From positions 1 to 47,106 of the forward strand of contig NZ_JAEEGC010000050.1 in the NCBI RefSeq assembly GCF_019207025.1: 47,106 bases of DNA, given 5' to 3'. Within the stretch, counting starts at the first letter, position 1, and each line of letters opens with the position of its first letter. The notes under the pieces were generated by a model. The model searched no databases and was not told where the DNA came from. It saw only the letters and a list, made by a program, of their open reading frames with translations. Source of the stretch: Clostridium thailandense. Lineage in GTDB: Bacteria > Bacillota > Clostridia > Clostridiales > Clostridiaceae. The position numbers and the translations under genes are program-made. This document shows, piece after piece, positions 1 to 7,815 of this stretch.

Positions 1-30
1 CTTTATTTGAGTTTTACGTTTGGTATATAA

Positions 31-127
31 GGTTTAATTAAGCTAGGCCTAATTAAACCGATTATGTTTCGCTTTAGCGAAACGAATTCACACGATATAA
101 ATTTGTTTTCCTACTTAAGGAGGAAAA
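31..127. other. Three consecutive short hairpins
   Basis: Three inverted repeats follow one another: arms GGTTTAATTA at 31-40 and 50-59, arms GTTTCGCT/AGCGAAAC at 66-83 (two-base loop), and arms GTTTTCCT/AGGAAAAC at about 105-127. None is followed by a clear T-run on either strand, so they are not typical terminators. They sit beyond the end of the DUF2680-like gene and next to a repeat fragment. The function is unknown. Confidence 0.5.
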
Positions 128-130
128 CTC

Positions 131-238
131 ACCTTCACTGTCCTATGTCAATTGTCCTCTAGAAATACATTTATATATTCCAAACATTACTAATAACTCT
201 AATAGTATAAGTTAATTGTCGGCCGTGTTTGTCTATAT
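131..238. repeat. Palindromic repeat family, partial copy A (class II)
   Basis: The right-hand part of the 169-bp element at 4641-4809 is repeated here. It has the internal motif GTCAATTGTCCTCTAGAAATA and the terminal TATAAGTTAATTGTCGGCC followed by GTGTTTGTCTATA. The left terminal repeat is missing, so this is a truncated or rearranged copy. It ends about 47 nt beyond the stop codon of the DUF2680-like gene. Confidence 0.75.
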
Positions 239-284
239 ATCCTTAACTCTATTTTAAAATAACTTCTAAAATAATCAAAATTTC

Positions 285-755
285 CTACTTATCAGTAGTA
301 TAATTCGTGCTTTTATCTCTAGTTCTTTCATTATTCTTTTTTTGTTTATTAGGCATAGTTTTCTTAATTGCATCTGCCTGGTCCTGTGTTATGAGCCCTG
401 ATTTAACTAAGTCACTTAACAAATCAGTTTTCTGTCTTGGATTACTTGCAAAGTATGCCTCGCGTTCTGCTTCTGTCATATTTTTAACTTTATCCATCTC
501 TTTTTTTCTTTCATCATCTTTCTGTTTTATATAATCTAATATTCTATTTTCCTGTTCTTGAGTTATTATTGATGAATTAACTAATTTATCAAGTCTACTT
601 TTAAAGTTATCTGTTATGTTTTTAGTACACTGCTTCTGTGATATATCTTGTATTTGTGTAGTGCCTTCCGCAAATGTTAAAGTTCCAGTTGATACAAGTA
701 CACTTCCAGTAACTAACACAGGTAATACTTTTCTCATTAATTTCTTTCTATTCAT
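285..755 (-). CDS. Small secreted protein, DUF2680/YckD-like
   Basis: The 156-aa product begins with a signal peptide (MNRKK, then a hydrophobic stretch to about residue 29, with a likely cut after TFA). The mature part is charged and mostly helical. It contains two copies of one unit, L..LV.SS.ITQ.Q...I (about residues 55-76) and L..LVKSGLITQDQADAI (about 113-129). This repeat pattern resembles DUF2680/YckD-type exported proteins of clostridia and bacilli. Translation starts at ATG behind AAAGGAG. The tail is Lys/Asn/Thr-rich. Its biochemical role is unknown. It appears monocistronic, and a perfect hairpin at 960-1007 separates it from the GGDEF-EAL gene upstream. Confidence 0.8.
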   Translation of the reverse strand: MNRKKLMRKVLPVLVTGSVLVSTGTLTFAEGTTQIQDISQKQCTKNITDNFKSRLDKLVNSSIITQEQENRILDYIKQKDDERKKEMDKVKNMTEAEREAYFASNPRQKTDLLSDLVKSGLITQDQADAIKKTMPNKQKKNNERTRDKSTNYTTDK

Positions 756-959
756 TTCTTGTTCTCCTTTTCATCATATTATTTGAGTATCAAGTCTAAG
801 TTTATATTTTATAACTATTTCTATAAAATATAGGTTTTAGTTTATAGATATATATTATTCTTACTCCGTGCTAGTATAATTACGACTTATATGTCAACTT
901 TAGTCAATATATTAACTTTAATTAACATTTTATGATTTTTTTATGATAAAATATAATTA

Positions 960-1007
960 GGTGATTGTCGACAAGTTTGTTTTCAAACAAACTTGTCGAC
1001 AATCACC
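960..1007. terminator. Perfect 23-bp inverted repeat after the GGDEF-EAL gene
   Basis: Two perfectly complementary 23-nt arms (960-982 and 985-1007) are separated by two bases. Each arm contains the palindrome TTGTCGACAA. The repeat lies six bases beyond the stop codon of the leftward GGDEF-EAL gene and would fold into a very stable hairpin. The downstream tract on the minus strand is only moderately T-rich (TAATTATATTTTA). It is therefore a probable terminator or mRNA 3'-end stabiliser, though a protein-binding site is possible. Confidence 0.6.
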
Positions 1008-1013
1008 TGTACT

Positions 1014-3443
1014 TTATAGTAATTTAGCATCTTTTATTAAAATTTGTTCAAAAGCCTCAGCACTTATAGGTTTACTAAAAAAATATCCCTGAAGTTCATC
1101 ACATCCTTGCACCTGTAAGTATTCTACTTGAGTAGAATTTTCTACCCCTTCCGATACTACTGAAATGTTCAAACCATGAGCCATTTCGATTAGGGAATCA
1201 ATAATAATTTGTTTATCATTTAAGCTCACAATGTCGTCTACAAAGGCCTTATCAATTTTCAATGTATCTATTCCCAAGTTTTTCAAATAATTTAATGAAG
1301 AATATCCTTTACCAAAATCATCTAAAGCTATATGAACTCCACTCTTTCTTATATCTTCTAAAACTTTATTACATTTTGAAATATCTTCTATTAGCAAAGA
1401 TTCTGTAATCTCAAGTTCCAATGCATCTGGCTCTAATCCTGCTTCTTTTAGTATATTTTCTATTAAATTTTGAAGATTCTTTTGTTGAAACTGAACTACA
1501 GAAAGATTTACACTAACTTTTAATCTAGGTAAATTTTTCTCTCTCCATTCTTTCATCTGCATACAAGATTTCCTTAATACATAGTTTCCTATATCAATAA
1601 TTAGCCCGGTTTCTTCAGCCAACGGAATAAATTCATTTGGAAATATCTTTTCTCCATTTTGCTTTTCCCATCTTACAAGAGCTTCTGCACTTTTAATTTT
1701 ACCTGTTTTTACATCAACTTTAGGTTGATATACTACTTTTATCTCATCTTTTATTAAAGCCTCTTTAAGCTCTTTTTCCATAACTAGCCTATCTATTAGC
1801 CGTTTCTCCATTTCTTCTGAATAATAAAGATACTCATTATGACCTCTATTTTCAATATTATGAAGTGCAAGATCTCCATTTTTAAATAGTTCTTCACTTG
1901 TAGTACCATGATCAGGATATATTACAACTCCAGCATTAAAAATAGTGTATATACTTTTACTTAAAATAAAATTTTCTTTTCCAAGTTCTATCATTAAATT
2001 TTCCATTTTTTCTTTCATATCCTGTTCATTTTCAAAATCCTCTAACATGGCAAATTCGTTATCACTTTTACGAGCTATGAAGGCAGTTTTCCATTTAGAT
2101 TTTAAAAAGCTTACTATAGTTAATAATACTTCTTCCCCTGCGATAGGCCCCAAAATATCCGTAATCTTAGCAAAATTATGTATTTGTAAGATAATCATAG
2201 TCCGAATTCCACTATATTCATCTAACATGTATATCCTATCATTTAATTCTCTTTGCAAAAATGCTTTATTAGGTAGGTCCGTTACTGGATCATAATATGC
2301 CATTGTGCTAATCTTATTTTCTCTGTCTTTGATTTGATTTTTCATTATATTTATATTTAAAGCAATTTGAGCAAATTCATCTTTTCCTCCAATTAATATA
2401 TCCTTTGAATATTCTCCCGTGGAAATCTCTAAAAGTCCATCATTGATTTTCTCAACTTTTTCTATAATAAATTTGTTTAAAAATCTTCTAATTATAAAAT
2501 AGAAAATAATTATTATAAATGAAGAAATTAATACAGATTTTAGTATTGTTTCTTTCTCTGTTCTTAATATCTCAGATGAATCATACTTTATCTCTACATA
2601 AAATTTTTGATTATTAATAAAACTTTTATAAGGTACTTTAAGCTGATAATAATAATAACTAACTGCATCTTTATTTTTAATAATTTCGTTGTTATTTTCT
2701 AGTTTTTTAAATTCTTCATCAGTTAAATTCAGCTTTTTTCCTTCATCTAATAATGCCCATGTATTATCACCATTGCTATTATAAATTTCTATAGATACCT
2801 TACTTTTTCCTAAGTACTTTGAGAACTCAAATAAATCTTTAAATAAGAAATTATAATAGTTTTGACCATATTTATTTTTAATATATTCTTTTACATCAAT
2901 AGATACTTCTATAATATAATCACTATTTATAGGACTATAATAAGTATATCTATTTAGTTTTCCCATTTTATTTGAAAAGCTCATTCCCTGATTATTAATT
3001 GTTCCTTTGCCGTATATTATACTTAAATAATTTTTCATAGAATTATTTTTATTGATTAAATTTATTCCTTTATCTGCTTCAAAACTTGTGCGTTTAATTT
3101 GGCCATTTTTATCAATAATATATATTTGAGAAATATCTAATTTATTCACAAGTTTTTTTAAAGTCTCGTCCTGCACTTCTAAAGGATTTATATTATTTTG
3201 TTTAAACCATTGATTAATGTATATTATACTATTTTTTTCACTTTCCAAAAACTCATTATTCATACTGTATAGAAACATGTCAAATTCATTAATTTGTTCA
3301 GTAGCATGAGCAACAGCATCTCTTTTTTGTTCTAAGGTTAAACTTTTAATTTCACTTTCTGTATTAAAAATATTAAGGGCAGAAAGTGCTATTGTTACAA
3401 ATATAACAGATGAAATTAGAAATAAAATCGTTTTGTTTCTCAC
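1014..3443 (-). CDS. Membrane-bound GGDEF-EAL c-di-GMP phosphodiesterase
   Basis: The frame is open from 3497, but the best start is GTG at 3443, preceded by GGAGGG; the upstream ATG has no ribosome site. That gives 809 aa. In order: TM helix (about 3-26), an extracytoplasmic sensor region of about 270 aa (Cache-like length), a second TM helix (about 302-322), a HAMP-like linker, GGDEF and EAL. The GGDEF signature is replaced by SDNEF, so cyclase activity is unlikely. The EAL domain keeps EALVRW, NLS, LEITES, LDDFGKGYSS, LKID and SEGVE, so c-di-GMP hydrolysis is expected. The gene stands alone between two strong hairpins. The upstream one carries motifs also found before deoC, hinting at shared control. 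The sensed signal is unknown. Confidence 0.9.
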   Translation of the reverse strand: MRNKTILFLISSVIFVTIALSALNIFNTESEIKSLTLEQKRDAVAHATEQINEFDMFLYSMNNEFLESEKNSIIYINQWFKQNNINPLEVQDETLKKLVNKLDISQIYIIDKNGQIKRTSFEADKGINLINKNNSMKNYLSIIYGKGTINNQGMSFSNKMGKLNRYTYYSPINSDYIIEVSIDVKEYIKNKYGQNYYNFLFKDLFEFSKYLGKSKVSIEIYNSNGDNTWALLDEGKKLNLTDEEFKKLENNNEIIKNKDAVSYYYYQLKVPYKSFINNQKFYVEIKYDSSEILRTEKETILKSVLISSFIIIIFYFIIRRFLNKFIIEKVEKINDGLLEISTGEYSKDILIGGKDEFAQIALNINIMKNQIKDRENKISTMAYYDPVTDLPNKAFLQRELNDRIYMLDEYSGIRTMIILQIHNFAKITDILGPIAGEEVLLTIVSFLKSKWKTAFIARKSDNEFAMLEDFENEQDMKEKMENLMIELGKENFILSKSIYTIFNAGVVIYPDHGTTSEELFKNGDLALHNIENRGHNEYLYYSEEMEKRLIDRLVMEKELKEALIKDEIKVVYQPKVDVKTGKIKSAEALVRWEKQNGEKIFPNEFIPLAEETGLIIDIGNYVLRKSCMQMKEWREKNLPRLKVSVNLSVVQFQQKNLQNLIENILKEAGLEPDALELEITESLLIEDISKCNKVLEDIRKSGVHIALDDFGKGYSSLNYLKNLGIDTLKIDKAFVDDIVSLNDKQIIIDSLIEMAHGLNISVVSEGVENSTQVEYLQVQGCDELQGYFFSKPISAEAFEQILIKDAKLL

Positions 3444-3587
3444 AATTCCCTCCACGCATTTGCTAAAATATAAATTAAACACCATAATTTTCTTCATTAC
3501 TTAAGTTTAAAGCATTTGTAACTAGCTGTCTATATGATAGTAAAAATTTAAAAATTAATTAATAATCCATATTTATCTACAAAAAAT

Positions 3588-3645
3588 ATACCACAAATGT
3601 TAAATATATATAACATTTGTAGTATATATTTAACATTTGTGGTAT
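3588..3645. terminator. 23-bp inverted repeat with three AACATTTGT motifs
   Basis: Arms 3588-3610 and 3623-3645 are perfectly complementary, and the 12-nt loop holds a third AACATTTGT. On the minus strand the hairpin comes just after the deoR-like stop codon and is followed by TATTTTTT, so it can act as the regulator's terminator. The same AACATTTGT/ACAAATGTT word is found upstream of deoC. The structure may therefore double as an operator for the GGDEF-EAL gene, whose start is about 145 nt further on. Confidence 0.65.
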
Positions 3646-3650
3646 TTCTT

Positions 3651-4610
3651 TTATTTCTTCTCTCCGTCTTTATGAATATCTAGCAGCAAATTAGCAGTAA
3701 TTTTATCTGTTATTAAAGCATTAGCATATCCACCTTGAATTGCTCCATAAATGGCCTCTAACCTGTTAGGCCCTCCTGCAACTAAAATAGACCATTTCTT
3801 CTTTTTAAGTTCACTTAGTTCTATGCCTATAGTGCGCTTATTTAAATCCTCGTAGAAAATATCTCCTCTACGATTTATGAATCTTGAGCATATATCTCCT
3901 ACTGCATTATTTCGAATAATTTTAAGATCTTCTTCTGAAAAATATTTTGCCTGAATTAAAACAGAATTTGTAGAGGGTATTCCTACAGTAAAAACTGCGA
4001 TTTTAGAATCTTTAGCAAGTTCCATTACTTTTCTTATGTGTCGATCTGCTTCTACCGCCTGTTTAACTGCTAAATGGTCTACAATAGCAGGAAGTGGTAA
4101 ATAATATGGATTAGTATTGAAAGCCTTTCCAAATAAGCCCATAATTTCTGATGCATAGGTATTAACCTTCGAATGACTTACCCCACCATTTAACTGTACA
4201 ACTGTTACATCTTTTAAATGCTTATATTTAAGACTTTTAGCAACTTGATAGATTGTAGTTCCCCAGGAAACCCCAATAATATCTTCATTACTGACAATTT
4301 TATTCAAGTAAGAAGCTGCCATATCTCCAATATACTTCTTAACCGTTTCTTCATCATATTTTGGAACTGAAGCAACCATAACCTTTTTTAAGTTTAATTT
4401 ATTTTCCAGCTCATCTGCTATTTTTTCATTATCTTCATACGGGTCTACAATCTTAATTTGAACAATACCTTCTTCTTTTGCTTGTTGAAGGAGACGTGAT
4501 ACAGAAGGTCTTGATATTCCTAATTTATCTGCAATATCCTGCTGACTATAATCCAATAAGTAATACAGTTTTGCAGCTTCAATAACTTTCTCAAGCTTAC
4601 TTTTTTCCAT
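3651..4610 (-). CDS. deoR: SorC-family transcriptional regulator, deoxyribonucleoside regulator
   Basis: The 319-aa protein has an N-terminal helix-turn-helix (YSQQDIADKLGISRPSVSRLL, about 19-40) and a C-terminal sugar-phosphate-sensing domain of the SorC/CggR class. Typical conserved stretches are GVSWGTT, VVQLNGGV and VAGGPNR. Length and architecture match Bacillus DeoR, which represses the dra-nupC-pdp operon and is released by deoxyribose-5-phosphate. The start ATG follows GGAG with 7-nt spacing. The neighbour deoC makes the DeoR assignment likely, but this is inferred from context plus family. A palindromic repeat separates the two genes. Confidence 0.85.
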   Translation of the reverse strand: MEKSKLEKVIEAAKLYYLLDYSQQDIADKLGISRPSVSRLLQQAKEEGIVQIKIVDPYEDNEKIADELENKLNLKKVMVASVPKYDEETVKKYIGDMAASYLNKIVSNEDIIGVSWGTTIYQVAKSLKYKHLKDVTVVQLNGGVSHSKVNTYASEIMGLFGKAFNTNPYYLPLPAIVDHLAVKQAVEADRHIRKVMELAKDSKIAVFTVGIPSTNSVLIQAKYFSEEDLKIIRNNAVGDICSRFINRRGDIFYEDLNKRTIGIELSELKKKKWSILVAGGPNRLEAIYGAIQGGYANALITDKITANLLLDIHKDGEKK

Positions 4611-4640
4611 ACTATTACTCCAATTTTACCATATAATTAT

Positions 4641-4809
4641 AAATATCCACGGCCGAAAATTAACTTATAAAAAATATTTATTGGTAACAGTTAACACAAA
4701 AACTGTCATATGTCCTTTGTCAATTGTCCTCTAGAAATATGTTTGCATCTCCCAATTATTACCGATAATTCTCATAGTATAAGTTAAGTGTCGGCCGTGT
4801 TTATCTATA
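4641..4809. repeat. Palindromic repeat family, complete class II copy B
   Basis: The element is about 169 bp and bounded by imperfect inverted ends: left ATCCACGGCCGAAAATTAAC, right TATAAGTTAAGTGTCGGCC then GTGTTTATCTATA. The centre carries GTCAATTGTCCTCTAGAAATA, shared with copies A and G. It lies between deoR and deoC and ends nine bases short of the deoC stop codon. It has no coding capacity. It looks like a non-autonomous mobile element or REP-like sequence. Confidence 0.8.
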
Positions 4810-4818
4810 CTTATAAAT

Positions 4819-5493
4819 TTAATAACTTTCTTTAGCTGTTTCACCATTAATTATAGTAACACCATTACTAGTTCCTATACGACTTGCACCAGCTTTAATC
4901 ATTTTGGCTGCATCTTCGTAACTTCTTACTCCTCCAGAAGCCTTTACTCCTATATTAGGTCCAACAGTCTTTCTCATTAAAGCTATGTCTTCTACAGTAG
5001 CTCCGCCTGTTGAAAAACCAGTAGATGTTTTTACAAAATCAGTTCCTGCCTTAACAGCTATTTCGCAAACTTTTACTTTTTCTTCGTCTGTTAATAAACA
5101 TGTTTCAATAATAACCTTTACTAATGCTTTTCCTTTAGCGGATTCGACTACTTCTTTAATATCCTGCTCAACAACATCATATGATTTGCCTTTTAATGCC
5201 CCTATATTTATAACCATATCTACTTCTGTTGCTCCATCTTCAATAGCAACCTTTGCTTCATAAGCTTTTACCCTTGAGGATGAAGCTCCTAGAGGAAATC
5301 CTATAACTGTACATACTTTTACTGTTGTATCTTTTAGCACTTCATGAGCTGTTTTCACCCAGGTTGGATTTACACATACCGAAGCAAAACCATACTGTTT
5401 TGCATCTTGAGATAGTTTTACAATATCCTCTTGGGTAGCATTTGCCTTTAATAATGTGTGATCAATCATTTTTGCTAAATTTTCATTACTCAT
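4819..5493 (-). CDS. deoC: Deoxyribose-phosphate aldolase
   Basis: This class I aldolase splits 2-deoxyribose-5-phosphate into glyceraldehyde-3-phosphate and acetaldehyde in deoxynucleoside catabolism. The 224-aa protein begins [20 protein letters not shown]. It holds the DHTLL motif, VCVNP, the Schiff-base lysine in DFVKTSTGF and the second active-site lysine in VKASGG. The frame is open to 5580, but the extra 29 codons are encoded by repeat C. ATG 5493 has GGAGGT 7 nt upstream and matches the family N-terminus. The gene reads toward deoR, with repeats on both sides. Candidate operators lie at 5829-5948, about 340-450 nt upstream beyond repeat C. Confidence 0.95.
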   Translation of the reverse strand: MSNENLAKMIDHTLLKANATQEDIVKLSQDAKQYGFASVCVNPTWVKTAHEVLKDTTVKVCTVIGFPLGASSSRVKAYEAKVAIEDGATEVDMVINIGALKGKSYDVVEQDIKEVVESAKGKALVKVIIETCLLTDEEKVKVCEIAVKAGTDFVKTSTGFSTGGATVEDIALMRKTVGPNIGVKASGGVRSYEDAAKMIKAGASRIGTSNGVTIINGETAKESY

Positions 5494-5518
5494 ATCTAAT
5501 ACCTCCGTAATTGAACAA

Positions 5519-5781
5519 TATAGATATACATGGCCGACACTTAACTTATACTCCGGGATATAGTAACATTCTTCCGGCACAATAAATACTTTTGATAAGT
5601 CTAAAGCTCAGTATTTTGAAAGTCTAAGAACCTTTGATAAACTCGTACCTCAGACATATCAAAGGCTCTAAGACTTTCTAAAATACTTCACTAAGACTTA
5701 TAACAAAAGTATTTAAATGTGCCTTCCATAATGTCACTATATCCCTGCGTATAAGTTAAGTGTCTGGTATTGTTCTCTATA
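5519..5781. repeat. Palindromic repeat family, full-length class I copy C (263 bp)
   Basis: The element is a near-complete palindrome. Its left end (TATAGATATACAT, GGCCGACACTTAACTTATA) is mirrored by the right end (TATAAGTTAAGTGTC..TCTCTATA). The inner arms share CTTCCGGCAC, AAATACTTTTG and AAGTCTAA segments. It is the reverse complement of copy F, also 263 bp, at high identity. It lies in the deoC leader, ending 25 nt before the ATG, and creates a spurious N-terminal extension of the deoC frame. In RNA it would fold into a hairpin of about 120 bp. Confidence 0.9.
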
Positions 5782-5828
5782 ATATTTAAATTTATAAATT
5801 TTATTTTTAAACATTTGATATTTTGATT

Positions 5829-5948
5829 TTAACATTTGTTCAAACTGTTTGCAATAAATTTTCCAATTTACCTTTCATTTAATTAATTTCTATAATTTAA
5901 AGTCATAAATCTTAACAAATGTTATTGACAAGTGAATATTTGTTAATA
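5829..5948 (-). promoter_or_regulatory. Candidate deoC promoter with DeoR-like operators
   Basis: The near-palindrome TAACAAATGTTA is at 5913-5924, a related half ATATTTGTTAATA at 5936-5948, and TTAACATTTGTTC at 5829-5841. On the minus strand TTGTCA (just upstream of the central motif) and TTATGA are 17 nt apart and flank it, a plausible -35/-10 pair. The same word recurs around 3588-3645. The assignment to DeoR is inferred from repetition and position. Confidence 0.5.
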
Positions 5949-6001
5949 AATCTTATGCTCCTTTTTATATTGTAAAAGATTTTTGCTTTTCTATACATCA
6001 A

Positions 6002-6044
6002 AAAAAGTTGCTCCTAATTCACAGAAATAAGAGCAACCTTTTTT
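6002..6044. terminator. Bidirectional terminator between plsC and deoC
   Basis: Arms GTTGCTC (6007-6013) and GAGCAAC (6031-6037) are flanked by an A-run on the left and a T-run on the right. The hairpin can therefore terminate in both directions. Its main use is probably for the leftward acyltransferase gene. Confidence 0.75.
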
Positions 6045-6056
6045 AAAATATTACGT

Positions 6057-6145
6057 TATAGATATTCACACATAATCCCTAACTTACAGGAACATAGATT
6101 TAAAACTGATATAAATTTTCAGCTTTAACATTAAAGATCTATATA
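6057..6145. repeat. Degenerate copy of the palindromic repeat family
   Basis: The sequence starts TATAGATATTCACAC and continues CCCTAACTTACAGG, recalling the family end TATAGATA..CAC..CACTTAACTTATACGCAGG. It ends GATCTATATA. The match is imperfect and the assignment tentative. It directly abuts copy D. Confidence 0.4.
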
Positions 6146-6284
6146 TAGAGAACTATACCAGAAAGTGGATTCACCCGCAGTGAGATGTTACCAAAGCTGA
6201 AAGCACATATAAAAAGTTTTTATCGTGTCGAAGCTTGGTAACATCCACGGATGGTAAATCTACTTTCGGCCGTATATCTCTATA
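6143..6284. repeat. Palindromic repeat family, divergent class III copy D
   Basis: This is a 142-bp element with long imperfect inverted ends. On the left, TAGAGAACTATACCAGAAAG is followed by GATTCACCCGCAG and GATGTTACC; on the right is the mirrored GGTAACATCCACGGATGG, then TACTTTCGGCCGTATATC. The outer tips resemble the other family members, but the core differs. Its last base immediately precedes the complement of the plsC stop codon (6285-6287). Confidence 0.75.
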
Positions 6285-6995
6285 TTAATTTTTCAAACCA
6301 CTTTCAATAATATCATGTAGAATTTGTGCTAAATTCTTTTTATCCTCATCAGATAAATTATTTAAATATAAAGGTTTATGAAACATAAGCTTAATAGAGT
6401 TTCCTCTCACCTGATTTCCAACCTCTAACACTCGATAGGTGCCATCAATTGTAATTGGTACTATAGGAACATTTGCCTTTAATGCTAGCTTCATACTACC
6501 TTTTTTAAATTCTCCCATCTCGGATTTCAAGCTTCTTGTCCCTTCTGGGAATATAATCATCGAACGGCCTTTTTTTAAATTTTCTACACCTTTATTAATA
6601 GCCTTCATTCCTTCTCTAATATTTTCTCTATCTATATAAACTGTTTCATTTTCTCTTAACCAACTTCCGACTAAAGGTATTTTTTTTATTTCTTTTTTAG
6701 CAATAAATCCTGTTAGCTTATCTATACCTGCAATAAGAAGAAAGGCATCAAAAATTGCTTGGTGGTTACTCACAAAAAGACAAGGTCCTTCTGGAATATT
6801 TTCTCTTCCTTCTACTAAAGTATTAGTTTTAGATTTTCTTAAAACGTGATTTGATATATCTTGTATTTTTTTGTATGCATACTTTTCTGCTAACTCTTTT
6901 GATTTTTTCTTCATAAAAAATAATTTAGTTCTACCTGTTATTGTACTAATTAGAAGATATACAGAAAAGTATATATACCAAAGCAATTTAATCAT
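6285..6995 (-). CDS. plsC: 1-acyl-sn-glycerol-3-phosphate acyltransferase
   Basis: This 236-aa acyltransferase makes phosphatidic acid from lysophosphatidic acid at the membrane. There is an N-terminal hydrophobic helix (about 5-22). The catalytic block is NHQAIFD (the NHx4D motif, about 77-83), the acceptor-binding block is FPEGTRS (about 149-155), and a late VPIVPITIDGTYRV block follows. Length and motif order fit PlsC. ATG 6995 follows AAGGGG at 6-nt spacing. It stands alone; repeat D touches its stop codon and a strong terminator lies at 6002-6044. The acyl-donor type cannot be read from sequence. Confidence 0.9.
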   Translation of the reverse strand: MIKLLWYIYFSVYLLISTITGRTKLFFMKKKSKELAEKYAYKKIQDISNHVLRKSKTNTLVEGRENIPEGPCLFVSNHQAIFDAFLLIAGIDKLTGFIAKKEIKKIPLVGSWLRENETVYIDRENIREGMKAINKGVENLKKGRSMIIFPEGTRSLKSEMGEFKKGSMKLALKANVPIVPITIDGTYRVLEVGNQVRGNSIKLMFHKPLYLNNLSDEDKKNLAQILHDIIESGLKN

Positions 6996-7102
6996 TTCAA
7001 TCCCCTTCCAAAATTATAATTACAATTTTAATACAATACTAATCTTCTCCGACTATTATTATATATTTTATGTTGCTGTTTTGGCAAATTAAAATTTCGC
7101 AG

Positions 7103-7136
7103 AAAAATAGTTGAAGTCTTTCCCTCAACTATTTTT
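7103..7136 (-). terminator. Terminator overlapping the XRE regulator stop codon
   Basis: The inverted repeat AAAAATAGTTGA / TCAACTATTTTT has arms at 7105-7116 and 7125-7136. On the minus strand the stop codon TGA is part of the first arm, and the second arm ends in TTTTT. Confidence 0.65.
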
Positions 7137-7589
7137 ATAGTCATTATACAACTCATCTATTCTTAATCTTATGTAATCCTCTTCAAAAGAAGAACATATC
7201 CTTTTATTTTCCTCATCTATTATTCTATAATGTCCAGATATTATATTTTGCTGAACTTTATAATTACCCTTTTCTTCTACATCTTTCCACCATACTTTTC
7301 CACCCATGGTTCTCATATAACTTCCTTCACTTTTTCCAAAGGCTAAGGAAATTATTATGTCCTCTAGGTCTTCTCCAAGAATCATTTGGAGTACTTCACT
7401 ATCTTTAAATAAAGAACATACGACTACTGCTCCACTCCATCCTAAAGATCCTCTTCCTTTTTCTATTTGAACTAATGTCTTTTTAGATACGCCAAGTATC
7501 TCAGCCATTTTATCTTGGGTATAGTTTCTCTCATTCCTTATCAGCTTTAACTTTGAAGTAACTTTTTCAATAAATTCAGCTCTTGTCAT
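7125..7589 (-). CDS. XRE-family helix-turn-helix regulator
   Basis: The 154-aa protein has an N-terminal Cro/CI-type helix-turn-helix (RNERNYTQDKMAEILGVSKK TLVQIEKG, about 18-46). The roughly 90-aa C-terminal region has no domain I recognise. It has a tryptophan pair (KVWWKDV) and a Tyr/Ile/Asp-rich end. ATG 7589 follows AGAGGTGATAAG. The gene is divergent from ogt, with repeat copy E in the shared upstream region, so it could control itself or ogt. That is inference only. Confidence 0.8.
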   Translation of the reverse strand: MTRAEFIEKVTSKLKLIRNERNYTQDKMAEILGVSKKTLVQIEKGRGSLGWSGAVVVCSLFKDSEVLQMILGEDLEDIIISLAFGKSEGSYMRTMGGKVWWKDVEEKGNYKVQQNIISGHYRIIDEENKRICSSFEEDYIRLRIDELYNDYKNS

Positions 7590-7653
7590 CTTATCACCTC
7601 TTGTACTTACAGTGTAATTTTATACTATAAGTACTTAAAAGTAAATATAGAGT

Positions 7654-7763
7654 TATAGATAACACGGCCAACACTTAACTTATATGCAGTGATAGCCAAA
7701 ATTCTAAAGAAGTGCTATATTAAATTTTAGAAGACTATTAGCTATCCCTGACGTAGTTATATA
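7654..7763. repeat. Palindromic repeat family, shortened copy E
   Basis: The left end TATAGATAACACGGCCAACA continues CTTAACTTATATGCAGTGATAGC. The right side GCTATCCCTGACGTAGTTAT mirrors only the inner part, so the right terminal repeat is internally deleted. It occupies most of the divergent promoter region between the XRE gene and ogt, ending 52 nt before the ogt start. Confidence 0.75.
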
Positions 7764-7815
7764 CCAATAAATTTATTAATTTTCTTGTAAATTAAATATA
7801 ATGGAGGAGTAAAAT

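Noticed and set aside
756..959. Promoter TTGACA..TATACT before the DUF2680-like gene
   Set aside because: The spacer is only 13 nt, too short for a functional -35/-10 pair.
5494..5580. 29-codon N-terminal extension of DeoC
   Set aside because: It is encoded by the end of repeat C, lacks a ribosome site and is absent from the known family N-terminus; ATG 5493 with GGAGGT is the true start.
5519..5781. CRISPR array or IS element as explanation for the repeats
   Set aside because: No regular repeat-spacer units and no transposase reading frame; the copies are palindromic and dispersed.
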